From NCBI RefSeq assembly GCF_000981585.1, contig NZ_LN831776.1:7383216-7447215 (forward strand): a stretch of 64,000 nucleotides of DNA. Direction: 5' to 3'. Both the position numbers and the translations under genes were made by a program. Below, piece by piece: positions 1 to 9,024 of this stretch (positions are counted from its first letter, which is position 1; each line of letters opens with the position of its first letter). The notes under the pieces were generated by a model that ran no database searches, had not been told where the DNA came from, and saw nothing but the letters and a program-made list of their open reading frames with translations. The DNA comes from Paenibacillus riograndensis SBR5 (GTDB taxonomy: Bacteria > Bacillota > Bacilli > Paenibacillales > Paenibacillaceae).

Positions 1-454
1 TGACAATCAGGAACGGCAGCAGGGTAAGCAGTCCCAAAGGAACTACGTCCTGCCAGAACTGCAGCTTGTTTTTGTGCTTACGCACCAGTACGGCCGCCAG
101 GAACAGGATCAGGATCAGCTTGAACAGCTCCGCCGGCTGCAGACTGAAGCCTCCGAATTTAATCCAGCCCTGTGCGCCGTTCTGCTCCTTGCCGATAAAG
201 CTGACCAGCACCAGAATTCCAATTCCTGTAACATAAATGTACAGCGCGTACTTCACGAGCAGCCTATAATCCACAAAGGTCAATCCGAAAAAAGCGATGA
301 TGCCCAGCACATAGAACTTGATCATCCGCAGATGCGCCCCATCCAGCTTATCCCGGCCATGCGTGACGCTGTATATGGAAAAAATACTGACGACCATCAG
401 CAGCAGTAAAATGATTACGATGACGCCGTCGATCTTTTTAATCTTCTGAAGCAT
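1..454 (-). CDS. FtsW/RodA/SpoVE-family membrane protein (partial, C-terminus off the left edge)
   Basis: The visible 151 residues are the N-terminus of a polytopic SEDS-family protein, the peptidoglycan glycosyltransferases of elongation, division or sporulation. At least four hydrophobic segments are visible. The segment GWIKFGGFSLQPAELFKL matches the family's conserved GW-(I/L)-x(n)-QPSE(L/F)-K block, with A in place of the usual S. ATG at 454 follows AAGGAG by 6-7 bases. The gene runs off the window, so the catalytic loop cannot be seen and RodA, FtsW and SpoVE cannot be separated. The short soluble N-terminus resembles RodA-type members. Confidence 0.85.
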   Translation of the reverse strand, partial: MLQKIKKIDGVIVIILLLLMVVSIFSIYSVTHGRDKLDGAHLRMIKFYVLGIIAFFGLTFVDYRLLVKYALYIYVTGIGILVLVSFIGKEQNGAQGWIKFGGFSLQPAELFKLILILFLAAVLVRKHKNKLQFWQDVVPLGLLTLLPFLIV

Positions 455-679
455 ATTCTGTCTCCTTACTCTGTACTGGGTCCTCCGAATTTCTTGTCTA
501 CGCTGAAGTCCCGTCAATTCCATTGTAAAGGAAGGGGCAGCAAAAATACAATTTTACACGAGAACAGTTCTGCCCCTACACGCGGATGCCTACTCATGCC
601 GCTAGTTCATAATAGCACGCAGCTTATCCGGCAGGCAGCAGGTAACTCGCATCCCTTACTTATGCGCACTCCATAGTTA

Positions 680-863
680 TAAGTGGAAAAAGTAGAACTA
701 AATCAGCGGTTACCGGGCTTCACATCGTCATTAGTGGGAAAAAGTAGAACTAATCCGGCTGTTTTGAGTAACTAGCCTTGATTTCTTTCGAAATAAGTGG
801 AGAAATTCCCACTAACTATCAATTTGGGCTGGACTCCTGCCGGATAGGTGGAGATATTCCACC
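680..863. repeat. Mini-hairpin repeat cluster, locus 1 (four AGTGG-type elements)
   Basis: Four related elements lie at 680-703, 731-754, 794-815 and 844-863. The first two read AAGTGGAAAAAGTAGAACT-like, the third is AGTGG-AGAAATTC-CCACT, the fourth GGTGGA-GATAT-TCCACC. The last two can form 5-6 bp hairpins. Related elements occur at 23.6, 29.7 and 43.7 kb, always between genes. The rest of the gap 455-679 shows nothing recognisable. Confidence 0.75.
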
Positions 864-948
864 CCAGCTTCAGAGGTTCGGCCCCGAGCAGAAGCTCGTG
901 CCCCGAATTCCCTCCGGGCAGGAGAGGCCCGCTGCTTGTCCGGTTTGC

Positions 949-1113
949 CTTGTTGTCCGGCTTGCCTGGGTTGCCCGACTTGCCCGGTGTACCCGGATTG
1001 TCTGGTGTACCCGGTTTGTCCGGGTTACTCGGCGTTCCCGGCTTGTCTGGTGTACCCGGTTTGTCCAGCATGCCCGGCTCCCCGGCGTACCCGGCTTGTC
1101 CAACATACCTGAA
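949..1113. repeat. Degenerate 18-bp tandem repeat (Gly-x-y-like when translated)
   Basis: Units such as GGTGTACCCGGTTTGTCC recur with 9- and 18-bp offsets; a 29-base stretch repeats almost exactly 45 bp apart. One plus frame reads GVPGLS repeats with Gly at every third residue, the minus frame reads DKPGTP repeats. No start with a convincing ribosome site opens either frame and the frame does not continue into a recognisable domain, so I treat it as non-coding repeat DNA in the gap after prmC. A small collagen-like peptide cannot be excluded. Confidence 0.6.
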
Positions 1114-1233
1114 TATGCCCGGCGTACTGACTTAGCCGCTTGCCCGACTATGTCCGGGCAGTCTCTGTCGGCGCTAACTGGCCGCGCTTAACGGGCAATC
1201 ATCGCCAGCAATTAACAGCACTTGGCCGCCTCC

Positions 1234-2148
1234 CTATCGAGCTATGCCCAACACATGGCGGGGAATCCCCGCGAGATCGTCAATGGTGACAATCTCGCTC
1301 CAATGGCCTGCTGCCCGCAGCAGCTTGGCCACCTGCCCGGCCTGACCTTGGCCGAGTTCGAAGCCGACCAGCCGCGGGGGGGCCGGGAGCAGCGGCAGCT
1401 GCTCCATCATGCGGCGGTACGGGTCCAGCCCGTCATCGCCGCCATCCAGCGCGGTGCGCGGCTCATGGTCGCGCACTTCGCGCTGCAGCCCGGCGATATC
1501 CCCGCCGGGAATATACGGCGGGTTGGAGACGAGAATATCCGTCTCCATCCCCGCAAACGGCTCGAGCAGGTCGCCGAGCCGCAGGTCCACTGCCGTGCCG
1601 TGCCGCTGCGCATTGCGCCCGGCCACGGCCAGCGCGCCGGGCGAGATGTCGCCGGCGCAGACCCGCCACGCCGGCGCTTCCGCCGCCAGCGTGACGGAGA
1701 TCGCTCCGCTGCCGGCGCCGATGTCGACGGCGGTCAGCGGACGCGCCGCTCCACCCGGCGCAGCAACCAAGCCGTCCGGCCACAGCTCCGCGCCGTACTT
1801 CAGAATCGCCTCGACGAGCAGCTCCGTCTCGGGCCGGGGAATCAGCACATCGGGCGTTACTTCAAACACCCGCCCGTAGAACTCCTGCTCGCCGATGATA
1901 TATTGCACCGGCTCACCGGCTGCCCGGCGGGTAACCCCGGCCTCCCAAGCCGACCGCGCTTCTGGCGGAAAAGGATCAGCCAACGCCATATAATAGGCCG
2001 CCCCGGACAAGCCCAGCACATGCTCCAGCAGAAGCTGGCTGCTGCGCTGCGGCTCATTGCACCCGGATTTGTCCAAAAAAGAAGAAGCCTCCGCAAAGGC
2101 TTCCCGGATGCTTTGCACGTCAGGCATGACATAAGAGTCGTGATTCAA
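1234..2148 (-). CDS. prmC: Peptide chain release factor N5-glutamine methyltransferase
   Basis: PrmC (HemK) methylates the Gln of the GGQ motif of release factors RF1/RF2 using S-adenosylmethionine. The 304-residue product has an N-terminal helical domain (about 1-90), the SAM-binding motif DIGAGSGAI at 142-150 and the diagnostic catalytic NPPY at 209-212. It carries an extra Pro/Gly/Ala-rich loop near 124-137, which explains its slightly large size. The start is TTG at 2148, 9 bases after AAGGAG; that site sits at the very end of prfA, whose stop is at 2153-2155, so the two genes are probably translationally coupled. A downstream ATG at 2127 lacks a ribosome site. Confidence 0.95.
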   Translation of the reverse strand: MNHDSYVMPDVQSIREAFAEASSFLDKSGCNEPQRSSQLLLEHVLGLSGAAYYMALADPFPPEARSAWEAGVTRRAAGEPVQYIIGEQEFYGRVFEVTPDVLIPRPETELLVEAILKYGAELWPDGLVAAPGGAARPLTAVDIGAGSGAISVTLAAEAPAWRVCAGDISPGALAVAGRNAQRHGTAVDLRLGDLLEPFAGMETDILVSNPPYIPGGDIAGLQREVRDHEPRTALDGGDDGLDPYRRMMEQLPLLPAPPRLVGFELGQGQAGQVAKLLRAAGHWSEIVTIDDLAGIPRHVLGIAR

Positions 2149-2152
2149 AGCA

Positions 2153-3220
2153 TTATTCTCCTTTTTCCATCAATTCCGCCTGCTCTGCAATCGACAAGGC
2201 CGAAATAATTTCCGTAATATCACCGTTCATGACCTGATCCAGACGGTGCAGCGTAAGGCCGATACGATGGTCAGTCACACGGCTCTGCGGGAAGTTATAG
2301 GTGCGGATACGCTCACTGCGGTCACCAGTGCCGACCTTGCTCTTGCGTTCTCCGGCATATTTCGCTTCTTCCTCCTGGCGCTTCATATCCGAGATCCGGG
2401 CACGGAGCACCTGCAGGGCTTTCTCTTTGTTGGAGTTCTGAGACTTACCGTCCTGGCACGTAGCCACGATGCCGGTAGGCACGTGAGTCACGCGAACCGC
2501 AGATTTGGTCGTATTAACCGACTGTCCGCCCGCTCCGCTGGAGCAGAAGGTATCTACGCGGATATCTTTATCGAGAATTTCAATTTCGAACTCTTCCGCT
2601 TCCGGCATAACCGATACGGTAGAAGTAGAGGTATGAATACGTCCTCCCGATTCTGTGGTCGGGATACGCTGCACGCGGTGTGCGCCGCTTTCGAATTTCA
2701 TTTTGCTGTACGCGCCGCGTCCGTTGATCATGAAGATAACCTCTTTGAAGCCGCCGAGGTCATTCGTATTGACATCCATCAGCTCCACACGCCAGCCCTG
2801 GGCATCCGCATAGCGGGTATACATCCGGTACAGATCTGATGCGAACAATGCCGCCTCATCCCCACCGGCTGCCCCGCGGATTTCCACAATCACGTTTTTG
2901 TCGTCATTAGGGTCCTTCGGCAGCAGCAGGAGACGGATTTTCTCCTCCAGCGCAGTCTGGCGCGAGGACAGGTCTTCAATCTCCATTTTGACCATTTCTT
3001 TCATTTCATCATCAAGCTTTTCGCCCTGCATCATTTTAGCGGCTTCAAGCTCTTCCATTACATTTTTATATTCGGCATACGCCTCAAAGGCGGGCTGCAA
3101 ATCGGATTGTTCTTTGGAATAGTCCCTCAGTTTCTTACTGTCGCTTGCAACATCCGGGTCACAAAGCAGTTCACTGAGTTTCTCATAGCGGTCCGCCAGG
3201 GATTGCAATCGGTCCAACAA
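2153..3220 (-). CDS. prfA: Peptide chain release factor 1
   Basis: RF1 recognises UAA and UAG stop codons and triggers peptide release on the ribosome. The 355-residue product has the family's normal length. The codon-reading tripeptide region is PTT at 187-189 (PxT class of RF1, not SPF of RF2) and the catalytic GGQ is at 231-233, the Gln being the substrate of the neighbouring PrmC. A TTG start at 3220 follows an AGGAGAGGTG ribosome site. The prfA-prmC order is conserved in Firmicutes. Confidence 0.97.
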   Translation of the reverse strand: MLDRLQSLADRYEKLSELLCDPDVASDSKKLRDYSKEQSDLQPAFEAYAEYKNVMEELEAAKMMQGEKLDDEMKEMVKMEIEDLSSRQTALEEKIRLLLLPKDPNDDKNVIVEIRGAAGGDEAALFASDLYRMYTRYADAQGWRVELMDVNTNDLGGFKEVIFMINGRGAYSKMKFESGAHRVQRIPTTESGGRIHTSTSTVSVMPEAEEFEIEILDKDIRVDTFCSSGAGGQSVNTTKSAVRVTHVPTGIVATCQDGKSQNSNKEKALQVLRARISDMKRQEEEAKYAGERKSKVGTGDRSERIRTYNFPQSRVTDHRIGLTLHRLDQVMNGDITEIISALSIAEQAELMEKGE

Positions 3221-3902
3221 GGGAATTCACCTCTCCTGATTCAATTTCAGATTCAATATGGGAAACTTTAAATTAATACTTTAAATTGTTGGTACAATAA
3301 AAATAGATATACGACTTTATATTATACTACCGAACCCGCCGATTGGCTACAGTGCCTGTGTACAGCCTTAAATATTTTTAAAGCCGGTGAAACTCCACTC
3401 CTTATGATGTGATCCGGCAGAAAAGTTATTCATAACACGGAAGTTCGATTGAAATAAATATGAAAGCCGGGAGCAAAAGTTTTATTTCGTTATAATTAGA
3501 AAAAATCACCCTACGGGTGATAAGGCTGCTCACTAAAGTTAGGCCTAACGGACTTAGCCAGTTATACCGCCTCTCAACCCATTTAGCCTGCTTCCGCAAA
3601 ATTCAAAGACACTTTTACCTCTCATTTCCACCTGCAGCGAGTCTCCTTGTTTACTTATCATCCGGTTCTCATCATCCGCTATTTTTCACATTATATAGCT
3701 TCAACAAACCACCATTTGTTACTTCAACAACAGCATTTCTGCCGTTATTTCAGCACAACCAACCCTCTGCTCCTGAACAACAGCAGTTCTGCCGTTATTT
3801 AGATCCACATTCGTCTTCAGACGAGTTGATCAGAAAATTCGTATCCCCAATTTTATAAATATCTTATCCATAATGGAATGTAATCATTATTTCCGAAACG
3901 AT
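3221..3902. other. Gap upstream of prfA with degenerate ~50-bp repeats
   Basis: No supported gene. The right half contains a direct repeat (CAGCATTTCTGCCGTTATTT at about 3731, CAGCAGTTCTGCCGTTATTT at about 3781; period 50 bp) and, at about 3601-3630, a single degenerate copy of the TCAAAG...ACTTTTACCTCTCATTTC element found as a tandem array at 58 kb. AT-rich sequence with a minus-strand TATAAT near 3320 probably holds the prfA promoter. Confidence 0.5.
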
Positions 3903-3949
3903 AAAAAAGTCATCCGGTTGCAGAGATTTTCTACAAGCAGATGACTTTT
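3903..3949 (-). terminator. Rho-independent terminator of ychF
   Basis: Inverted repeat AAAGTCATC/GATGACTTT with a T-run on the minus strand, 28 bases after the ychF stop codon. Confidence 0.75.
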
Positions 3950-3976
3950 GGTATTCCTTGATTAGACGGTTACGGC

Positions 3977-5077
3977 CTATACGTTGAAACGGAAATGCAT
4001 GACATCGCCGTCCTGCACCAGATATTCCTTGCCTTCCAGACGCAGCTGTCCGCGTTCCTTGGCACCGTTCATCGAACCGGCTGCCAGCAGATCGTCATAA
4101 GCTACGACCTCCGCACGAATGAAGCCGCGTTCGAAGTCCGTATGAATGACACCGGCTGCACCTGGTGCTTTGGTTCCCTTGCGGATGGTCCAGGCGCGAA
4201 CCTCCTGCACACCTGCAGTAAAGTAAGTGTAGAGACCCAGCAGCTTATAGGCTGCCTTGATCAGGCGGTTCAGACCGGATTCCTGCAGGCCCAGCTCTTC
4301 CAGGAACATCGCTTTGTCTTCGCCTTCCAGTTCGGCAATCTCCGCTTCCACCTTGGCGCTGATCGGCACCACTTCGGCATTCTCGGCAATAGCAAATTCA
4401 CGGACCTGCTGAACGTAAGGGTTCTCGTCGGCAGCAGCCACTTCGTCTTCTCCTACGTTAGCCGCATACAGCACTGGCTTCAGGGTCAGCAGATGAAGAT
4501 CGCGCACAATCAGACGTTCATCATCGGTCAATTCTACGCTGCGCGCAGGTTTGTCTTCGTACAGAGCTTCCTTGATGCGCTCAAGCACTTCTACTTCCTG
4601 GACGTATTTTTTGTCGCCGCCCTTGATGTTTTTGCGGGAGCGTTCGATGCGCTTCTCCAGGCTCTCCAGATCGGCCAGAATCAACTCCAGGTTAATCGTC
4701 TGAATGTCACTGACCGGGTTTACTTTGCCATCGACATGGGTCACGTTCTCATCCACGAAGCAGCGCACCACATGAACAATCGCATCCACTTCACGGATAT
4801 GCGCCAGGAACTTGTTGCCCAGGCCTTCGCCCTTGCTCGCCCCGCGTACGAGACCGGCAATATCCACGAATTCAAAGGCAGTCGGAACCGTCTTGTTCGG
4901 CTGCACCAGCTCTGTCAGCTTATCCAAGCGCTCATCCGGCACTTCCACGACACCCACGTTCGGGTCAATTGTGCAAAAAGGATAGTTGGCGGATTCTGCT
5001 CCCGCCTGCGTAATTGCATTGAATAATGTGGATTTCCCCACGTTGGGAAGTCCTACGATACCAGCTTTCAAAGCCAT
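3977..5077 (-). CDS. ychF: Redox-regulated ATPase/GTPase YchF (Obg family)
   Basis: YchF is a universally conserved translation-factor-class P-loop NTPase that binds ribosomes and is linked to stress responses. The 366-residue length is standard. The G1 loop GLPNVGKS is at 9-16 and the switch/G3 region [18 protein letters not shown] follows near 68-85; the C-terminal part is a TGS domain ending in the conserved [11 protein letters not shown]. Family members usually bind ATP rather than GTP. ATG at 5077 follows AGGAGTTG. Monocistronic: terminator downstream, own gap upstream. Confidence 0.97.
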   Translation of the reverse strand: MALKAGIVGLPNVGKSTLFNAITQAGAESANYPFCTIDPNVGVVEVPDERLDKLTELVQPNKTVPTAFEFVDIAGLVRGASKGEGLGNKFLAHIREVDAIVHVVRCFVDENVTHVDGKVNPVSDIQTINLELILADLESLEKRIERSRKNIKGGDKKYVQEVEVLERIKEALYEDKPARSVELTDDERLIVRDLHLLTLKPVLYAANVGEDEVAAADENPYVQQVREFAIAENAEVVPISAKVEAEIAELEGEDKAMFLEELGLQESGLNRLIKAAYKLLGLYTYFTAGVQEVRAWTIRKGTKAPGAAGVIHTDFERGFIRAEVVAYDDLLAAGSMNGAKERGQLRLEGKEYLVQDGDVMHFRFNV

Positions 5078-5325
5078 TTATATGACAACTCCTATTTTCG
5101 GTTGGATTGATCACCGCATAATTTCCAGGTTTGATCTCAACCATTATATATTAGAACAAAACCGCCAGCAACAGCGGATGTCCGGCGGATGTGTCAGATA
5201 AAGGGCGGTGGTCCGCCCCGTGATGCAGCCCGCAGCGGCTCCGCCGGCCCCTGCAAAGGGGCGTCTTCATTCTCAGCAAGAATAGAAGGAGACTTGATAG
5301 CTTCAATTCTACGATTTTCTCCAGG

Positions 5326-5796
5326 TTATAGATCCTTCGACATGGTGATATCGGTGACGGCAAAACCCGCTTTTTTGTAAAGCTCAAAAGCACGGTTGTT
5401 CTGGCCGAATACATGCAGGCCGATTCTGGTTATCTTCAGCTTACGGGCTTCCTCATCCAGTGCAAGCAGCGTCTGTTTGCCGTACCCTTTTCCCTGGAAC
5501 GCTTCAAAAACATAAAAATCATAAATAAAAGCTTCACGCCCGTTGCGTCCCTCGCTTACGTTGAACCAGATATATCCGGCCTGAGTATCGGTCTCCGTCT
5601 CTACTATAGAATAAAGATAAGCCCCTTCCGTGTTGAGCCCCTCAGGCAAAAATCGGGTCATCTCATCTTGGGACAGCTGCATAGCCGTCTCGACATCCCA
5701 TGAACCGGCTTTGATTTTGTCCTCCGCATAATCACGGGTGGACTGGCTTAAAAAAAATTGAAATGTAGTTTCGTCCATCTGGACCAGTCTAATCAT
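5326..5796 (-). CDS. GNAT-family N-acetyltransferase
   Basis: A 156-residue protein with the GNAT fold. The acetyl-CoA pyrophosphate loop QGKGYGK is at 101-107 (R/Q-x-x-G-x-G/A pattern), preceded by the beta-4 strand FIYDFYVFEAF and followed by NNRAFELYKKAGF, the usual motif B. The substrate is not predictable. It ends 250 bases upstream of ychF. GC-rich hairpins (GGGCGG-TGGT-CCGCCC at about 5203-5218) lie in the gap after its stop and may act as a weak terminator. Confidence 0.85.
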   Translation of the reverse strand: MIRLVQMDETTFQFFLSQSTRDYAEDKIKAGSWDVETAMQLSQDEMTRFLPEGLNTEGAYLYSIVETETDTQAGYIWFNVSEGRNGREAFIYDFYVFEAFQGKGYGKQTLLALDEEARKLKITRIGLHVFGQNNRAFELYKKAGFAVTDITMSKDL

Positions 5797-5842
5797 GGTT
5801 TTGTGCCCTTCCTTATTCCTTATTCCTTATTCTCTAATCATG

Positions 5843-6970
5843 TCAACATCTAATCAGGCGGTGAGTCCCGCGGAGTGCCGCCAGGTCCGGGGCGCCGATG
5901 CCGAACATCGCGGTCCGCAGCTCCAGCTCCACCTGGGCCAGCGCCTGATCCAGCGTCTCCTCGGACGCTACAGCCGGACCCAGCAGATTCCGGCCGAAGC
6001 CGGCCAGATCCGCGCCGAGCGCCAGTGCCTTCGCAGCATCCACACCGTGCCGCAGCCCGCCGCTGCCGATCAGCGCTCCGTGCTTCGAGGCCGCCCGCAC
6101 CTCTGCAATGCACTGCGCGGTGGGAATTCCCCAATCCGCGAAGGCCTCAGCGGCAGCCCGCCGGACCGGATCGCTGCTGCGGAATTTCTCGACTTGGCTC
6201 CAGGAGGTGCCGCCAGCGCCCGCCACATCGACAAAGGCGACCCCGGCACCGTACAGCCTTATTGCCGTTTCTCCATCAATGCCCCAGCCGACCTCTTTGA
6301 CGCCGACGGGAATTTCCAGCTCTCTGCACACGCGCTCGATCCGGGTTAACAAGTCAGCAAATCCGGTATTCCCTTCGGGCTGAAAAACCTCCTGAATCCC
6401 GTTCAAATGCAGAACCAGCCAATCCGCACCTGCGATCTCTACAGCCCGGCGGCATTCTTCCACGCCAAAGCCGTAAGACAATTGGACCGCTCCGATATTG
6501 GCGATGACAGGAATGCCCGGGGCCTTATCGCGGACCCGGAAAGACGCCGCCAGCTCGGACCGCTCAATTGCCGCCCGGATGGAGCCTACCCCGAGCGCCC
6601 AGCCCCGGCGCTCGGCGGCCTCCGCCAGCCTGGCATTAATAGCGCCGGTAGCAGCACTGCCACCGGTCATGGAGCTGATCAGCAGCGGTGTGCGCAGCTC
6701 ACGCCCCAGGAAGACTGTCCGCAGGGAAATGTCATCGTAATTCAGCTCGGGGAGCGCATTATGGCGGAAGCGGTAATGCTCAAAGCCAGCCGTAATGCCG
6801 CTGGCCCCGACCTCCTCGTTCAAGCACAGCCTTACATGTTCAATCTTGCGTTCTCCCGTCGTGGGTGAAGGCAGCAGAGACTGATGCCCGGCAGGTTTTG
6901 CCGCCTGCGGTGCGATGCCCGTTGTTTTTGATATTTTATGCGTTGACTCTTCCTGCGGTATCTGGCCCAT
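5843..6970 (-). CDS. fni: Type 2 isopentenyl-diphosphate delta-isomerase (FMN-dependent)
   Basis: Interconverts IPP and DMAPP for isoprenoid synthesis, using reduced FMN. The product is 375 residues, with a TIM barrel starting at about residue 40 (GERKIEH). Recognisable blocks are LISSMTGG, HLNGIQEVFQPEGNTGF (the family's QPEG active-site segment), GVKEVGWG, DVAGAGGTSW and SGGLRHGVDAAKALALGA. The first 38 or so residues are a low-similarity extension. ATG at 6970 has a GGGGGGA ribosome site 6 bases upstream, which supports this start over an internal one. Confidence 0.95.
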   Translation of the reverse strand: MGQIPQEESTHKISKTTGIAPQAAKPAGHQSLLPSPTTGERKIEHVRLCLNEEVGASGITAGFEHYRFRHNALPELNYDDISLRTVFLGRELRTPLLISSMTGGSAATGAINARLAEAAERRGWALGVGSIRAAIERSELAASFRVRDKAPGIPVIANIGAVQLSYGFGVEECRRAVEIAGADWLVLHLNGIQEVFQPEGNTGFADLLTRIERVCRELEIPVGVKEVGWGIDGETAIRLYGAGVAFVDVAGAGGTSWSQVEKFRSSDPVRRAAAEAFADWGIPTAQCIAEVRAASKHGALIGSGGLRHGVDAAKALALGADLAGFGRNLLGPAVASEETLDQALAQVELELRTAMFGIGAPDLAALRGTHRLIRC

Positions 6971-7334
6971 GCTGTAATCCCCCCTTCCAAATGATCTATG
7001 TATACACGGCGGGGCCGATCTCCCGCATTGATTTTTACATCAGAAGGTTAAAGAAACCTTATTTAGTCTGCTAAGTTGGAATTGTATCAATTGACTGCCA
7101 GCACGCTTCATTATAGCATATCCGCATCCCACAACCACGCGCGGCCATTTACGGGACCCATGTGTCCATTGTTTCAGGTGTGATCAGCAATGGATGGACC
7201 GCTTATATTCCTCATTCCTGTCATCAGGCGTTGCTGCTGCTTCAGTTTCCCTCTGCGGGTGTTAAATAGTTGGATACCCTGCCGGAGCATACTAATAGTA
7301 CAAGTTTACTCCGCATTACATTCAGGAGGAACCC
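6971..7334. promoter_or_regulatory. Divergent intergenic region fni / PLD-like gene
   Basis: On the minus strand an extended -10 (TGCTATAAT, TATAAT at 7110-7115) sits about 140 bases upstream of fni and is its likely promoter; the -35 is weak. No clear promoter is seen for the plus-strand gene. No other structure noted. Confidence 0.4.
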
Positions 7335-8876
7335 ATGCATCCACATAACTACACTGCCCCGCCGGAGGCACCGGAATCCACAAATGCCAACGGCCATAAT
7401 CCGGTCCCGCATTACCGTAAACGTTCGCACCACCGGCGCCGCAAATGGATCTTATGGATGATTGGGCTCCTTATGCTCTGGCTGGCCGGGGTGATGGTAT
7501 ACCAGACCCATAAGCCCCTTCCAGCGGGGATTTCTTATGAGAGCCCTGTCTATACAGCGGACCGCGTTTATTTTTGGCATGATCTCACTTATCAGGACCA
7601 GAACGGGAACCAGCAGCGGGAAGAGCAGATTCTGCCCCGTATTCTGCAGATTATCGCGGAGTCCCGGCAGTTTTTGGTAATCGATCTGTTCCTGTTCAAT
7701 AATTACACCCATAAAGACCAGCAGTTTCCTGCGGTAAGCCAGGAGCTGACCGATAGGCTGGTCGCACAGCAGGCGGCCTATCCCGATATGGAGATCGTCT
7801 TCATTACGGATGAAGTGAACACCAATTACGGATCTGCTCCGAATCCGCTTCTGGAACAAATGAAAGCGGCTGGAATCAAGGTAATCCTGACCGATGTAGA
7901 TCCGCTGCGTGATTCAACTCCTGTCTACTCCGCCGTGTGGCGGACCTTCATCCAGTGGTTCGGGCAGTCGGGAGTAGGCTGGATTCCCAACCTTATGGCC
8001 AGCGGCGGACCGGACATTACCGCCCGTTCTTATTTGAAGCTGCTCAATGTAAAAGCCAATCACCGCAAAGTGGTGGTCAGCGAGAAAACCGCTTTGATCT
8101 CTTCGGGCAATGTGCATGATGCCAGTGCCTATCATTCCAACATCGCACTGGAAGTGCAGGGCCCCATCATCGCGGATATCCTGAAAACTGAACAGGCGGC
8201 GGCCGATCTGTCTGCAGCAGGCCCGATCCTCAGCAAGCTGCCCGAAGTGACCGGTGAGAACACCGCGCAGACCGGAAGCCCGCTGGAGATGCGTTATTTA
8301 ACCGAGGGCAAAATCTATAAATATGCACTTCAGGGCATCCGCTCTGCGGGGCAGGGCGATACATTATGGATGGGCATGTTCTATCTGGCCGACGACAGGA
8401 TTCTGGATGAGCTGGTGAAGGCATCCGCACGCGGAGCCGATATCCGGCTCTTAATGGACCCGAACCAAAACGCCTTCGGGCGGGATAAAATCGGGATCCC
8501 CAACCGTCCGGCAGCCATGGATCTGAATAAACGCACGGGCGGAAAGATCGCCATCCGCTGGTATAATACCGGCAAGGAGCAGTACCATACCAAGCTGATG
8601 TTCATTGCCAAGGCCAGCGGACCTTCAATCGTTCTGGGCGGCTCAACCAATTACACCGCACGTAATCTGGATGATTATAATCTGGAAAATAATCTCTGGA
8701 TTGCCCTGCCGAAGACCCAGCCGCTTTATGCGGAAATGGAAAGCTACTTCAACCGGCTGTGGGGCAACAAGGATGCACAATACAGCCTGCCGCTTGAAGC
8801 CTACCAAAGTGATGTGACCTGGATGAAGTATGTCCTGTTCCGGATGCAGAAAAACCTGGGCTTCACTACCTTTTAA
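7335..8876 (+). CDS. Phospholipase D-like membrane-anchored protein with atypical HKD motifs
   Basis: A 513-residue protein with a basic cytoplasmic N-terminus (1-37), one membrane anchor (about 38-56) and a tandem PLD-like fold facing outward. Motif 1 is H243-R-K245-x4-E250 followed by SSGN, so the usual Asp is Glu. Motif 2 is H418-T-K420 followed by GGSTN at 434-438, but the expected Asp after four residues is Ala. Thus both nucleophile histidines and lysines remain but the third residue is altered. It is convergent with a cardiolipin synthase and may act on phospholipids, though the substrate is unknown. ATG at 7335 follows AGGAGG. Confidence 0.8.
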   Translation: MHPHNYTAPPEAPESTNANGHNPVPHYRKRSHHRRRKWILWMIGLLMLWLAGVMVYQTHKPLPAGISYESPVYTADRVYFWHDLTYQDQNGNQQREEQILPRILQIIAESRQFLVIDLFLFNNYTHKDQQFPAVSQELTDRLVAQQAAYPDMEIVFITDEVNTNYGSAPNPLLEQMKAAGIKVILTDVDPLRDSTPVYSAVWRTFIQWFGQSGVGWIPNLMASGGPDITARSYLKLLNVKANHRKVVVSEKTALISSGNVHDASAYHSNIALEVQGPIIADILKTEQAAADLSAAGPILSKLPEVTGENTAQTGSPLEMRYLTEGKIYKYALQGIRSAGQGDTLWMGMFYLADDRILDELVKASARGADIRLLMDPNQNAFGRDKIGIPNRPAAMDLNKRTGGKIAIRWYNTGKEQYHTKLMFIAKASGPSIVLGGSTNYTARNLDDYNLENNLWIALPKTQPLYAEMESYFNRLWGNKDAQYSLPLEAYQSDVTWMKYVLFRMQKNLGFTTF

Positions 8877-8911
8877 GGGCAGAATCCCCGCTTGGCTCGC
8901 AAGCCCAATGC

Positions 8912-8957
8912 AAAAGACCGCTAGACACCTGCACCCAGCAGGGTCTGACGGTCTTTT
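8912..8957. terminator. Terminator between convergent PLD-like gene and cls
   Basis: AAAAGACCG/CGGTCTTTT stem, with inner pairing AGAC...GTCT, and T-runs in both directions; it likely serves both convergent genes. Confidence 0.8.
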
Positions 8958-9024
8958 CTAATATCACGCGCGCATCTGGAGATGCACGATTGGCAGCCGT
9001 ATGCCCCTCATAGCTCAGGTCTTA

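Noticed and set aside
772..1191. Collagen-like small proteins in the 18-bp repeat
   Set aside because: Competing frames on both strands, no ribosome site, no signal or anchor domain.
3517..3858. 113-codon plus-strand frame upstream of prfA
   Set aside because: No ribosome site, no recognisable domain, contains degenerate repeats.
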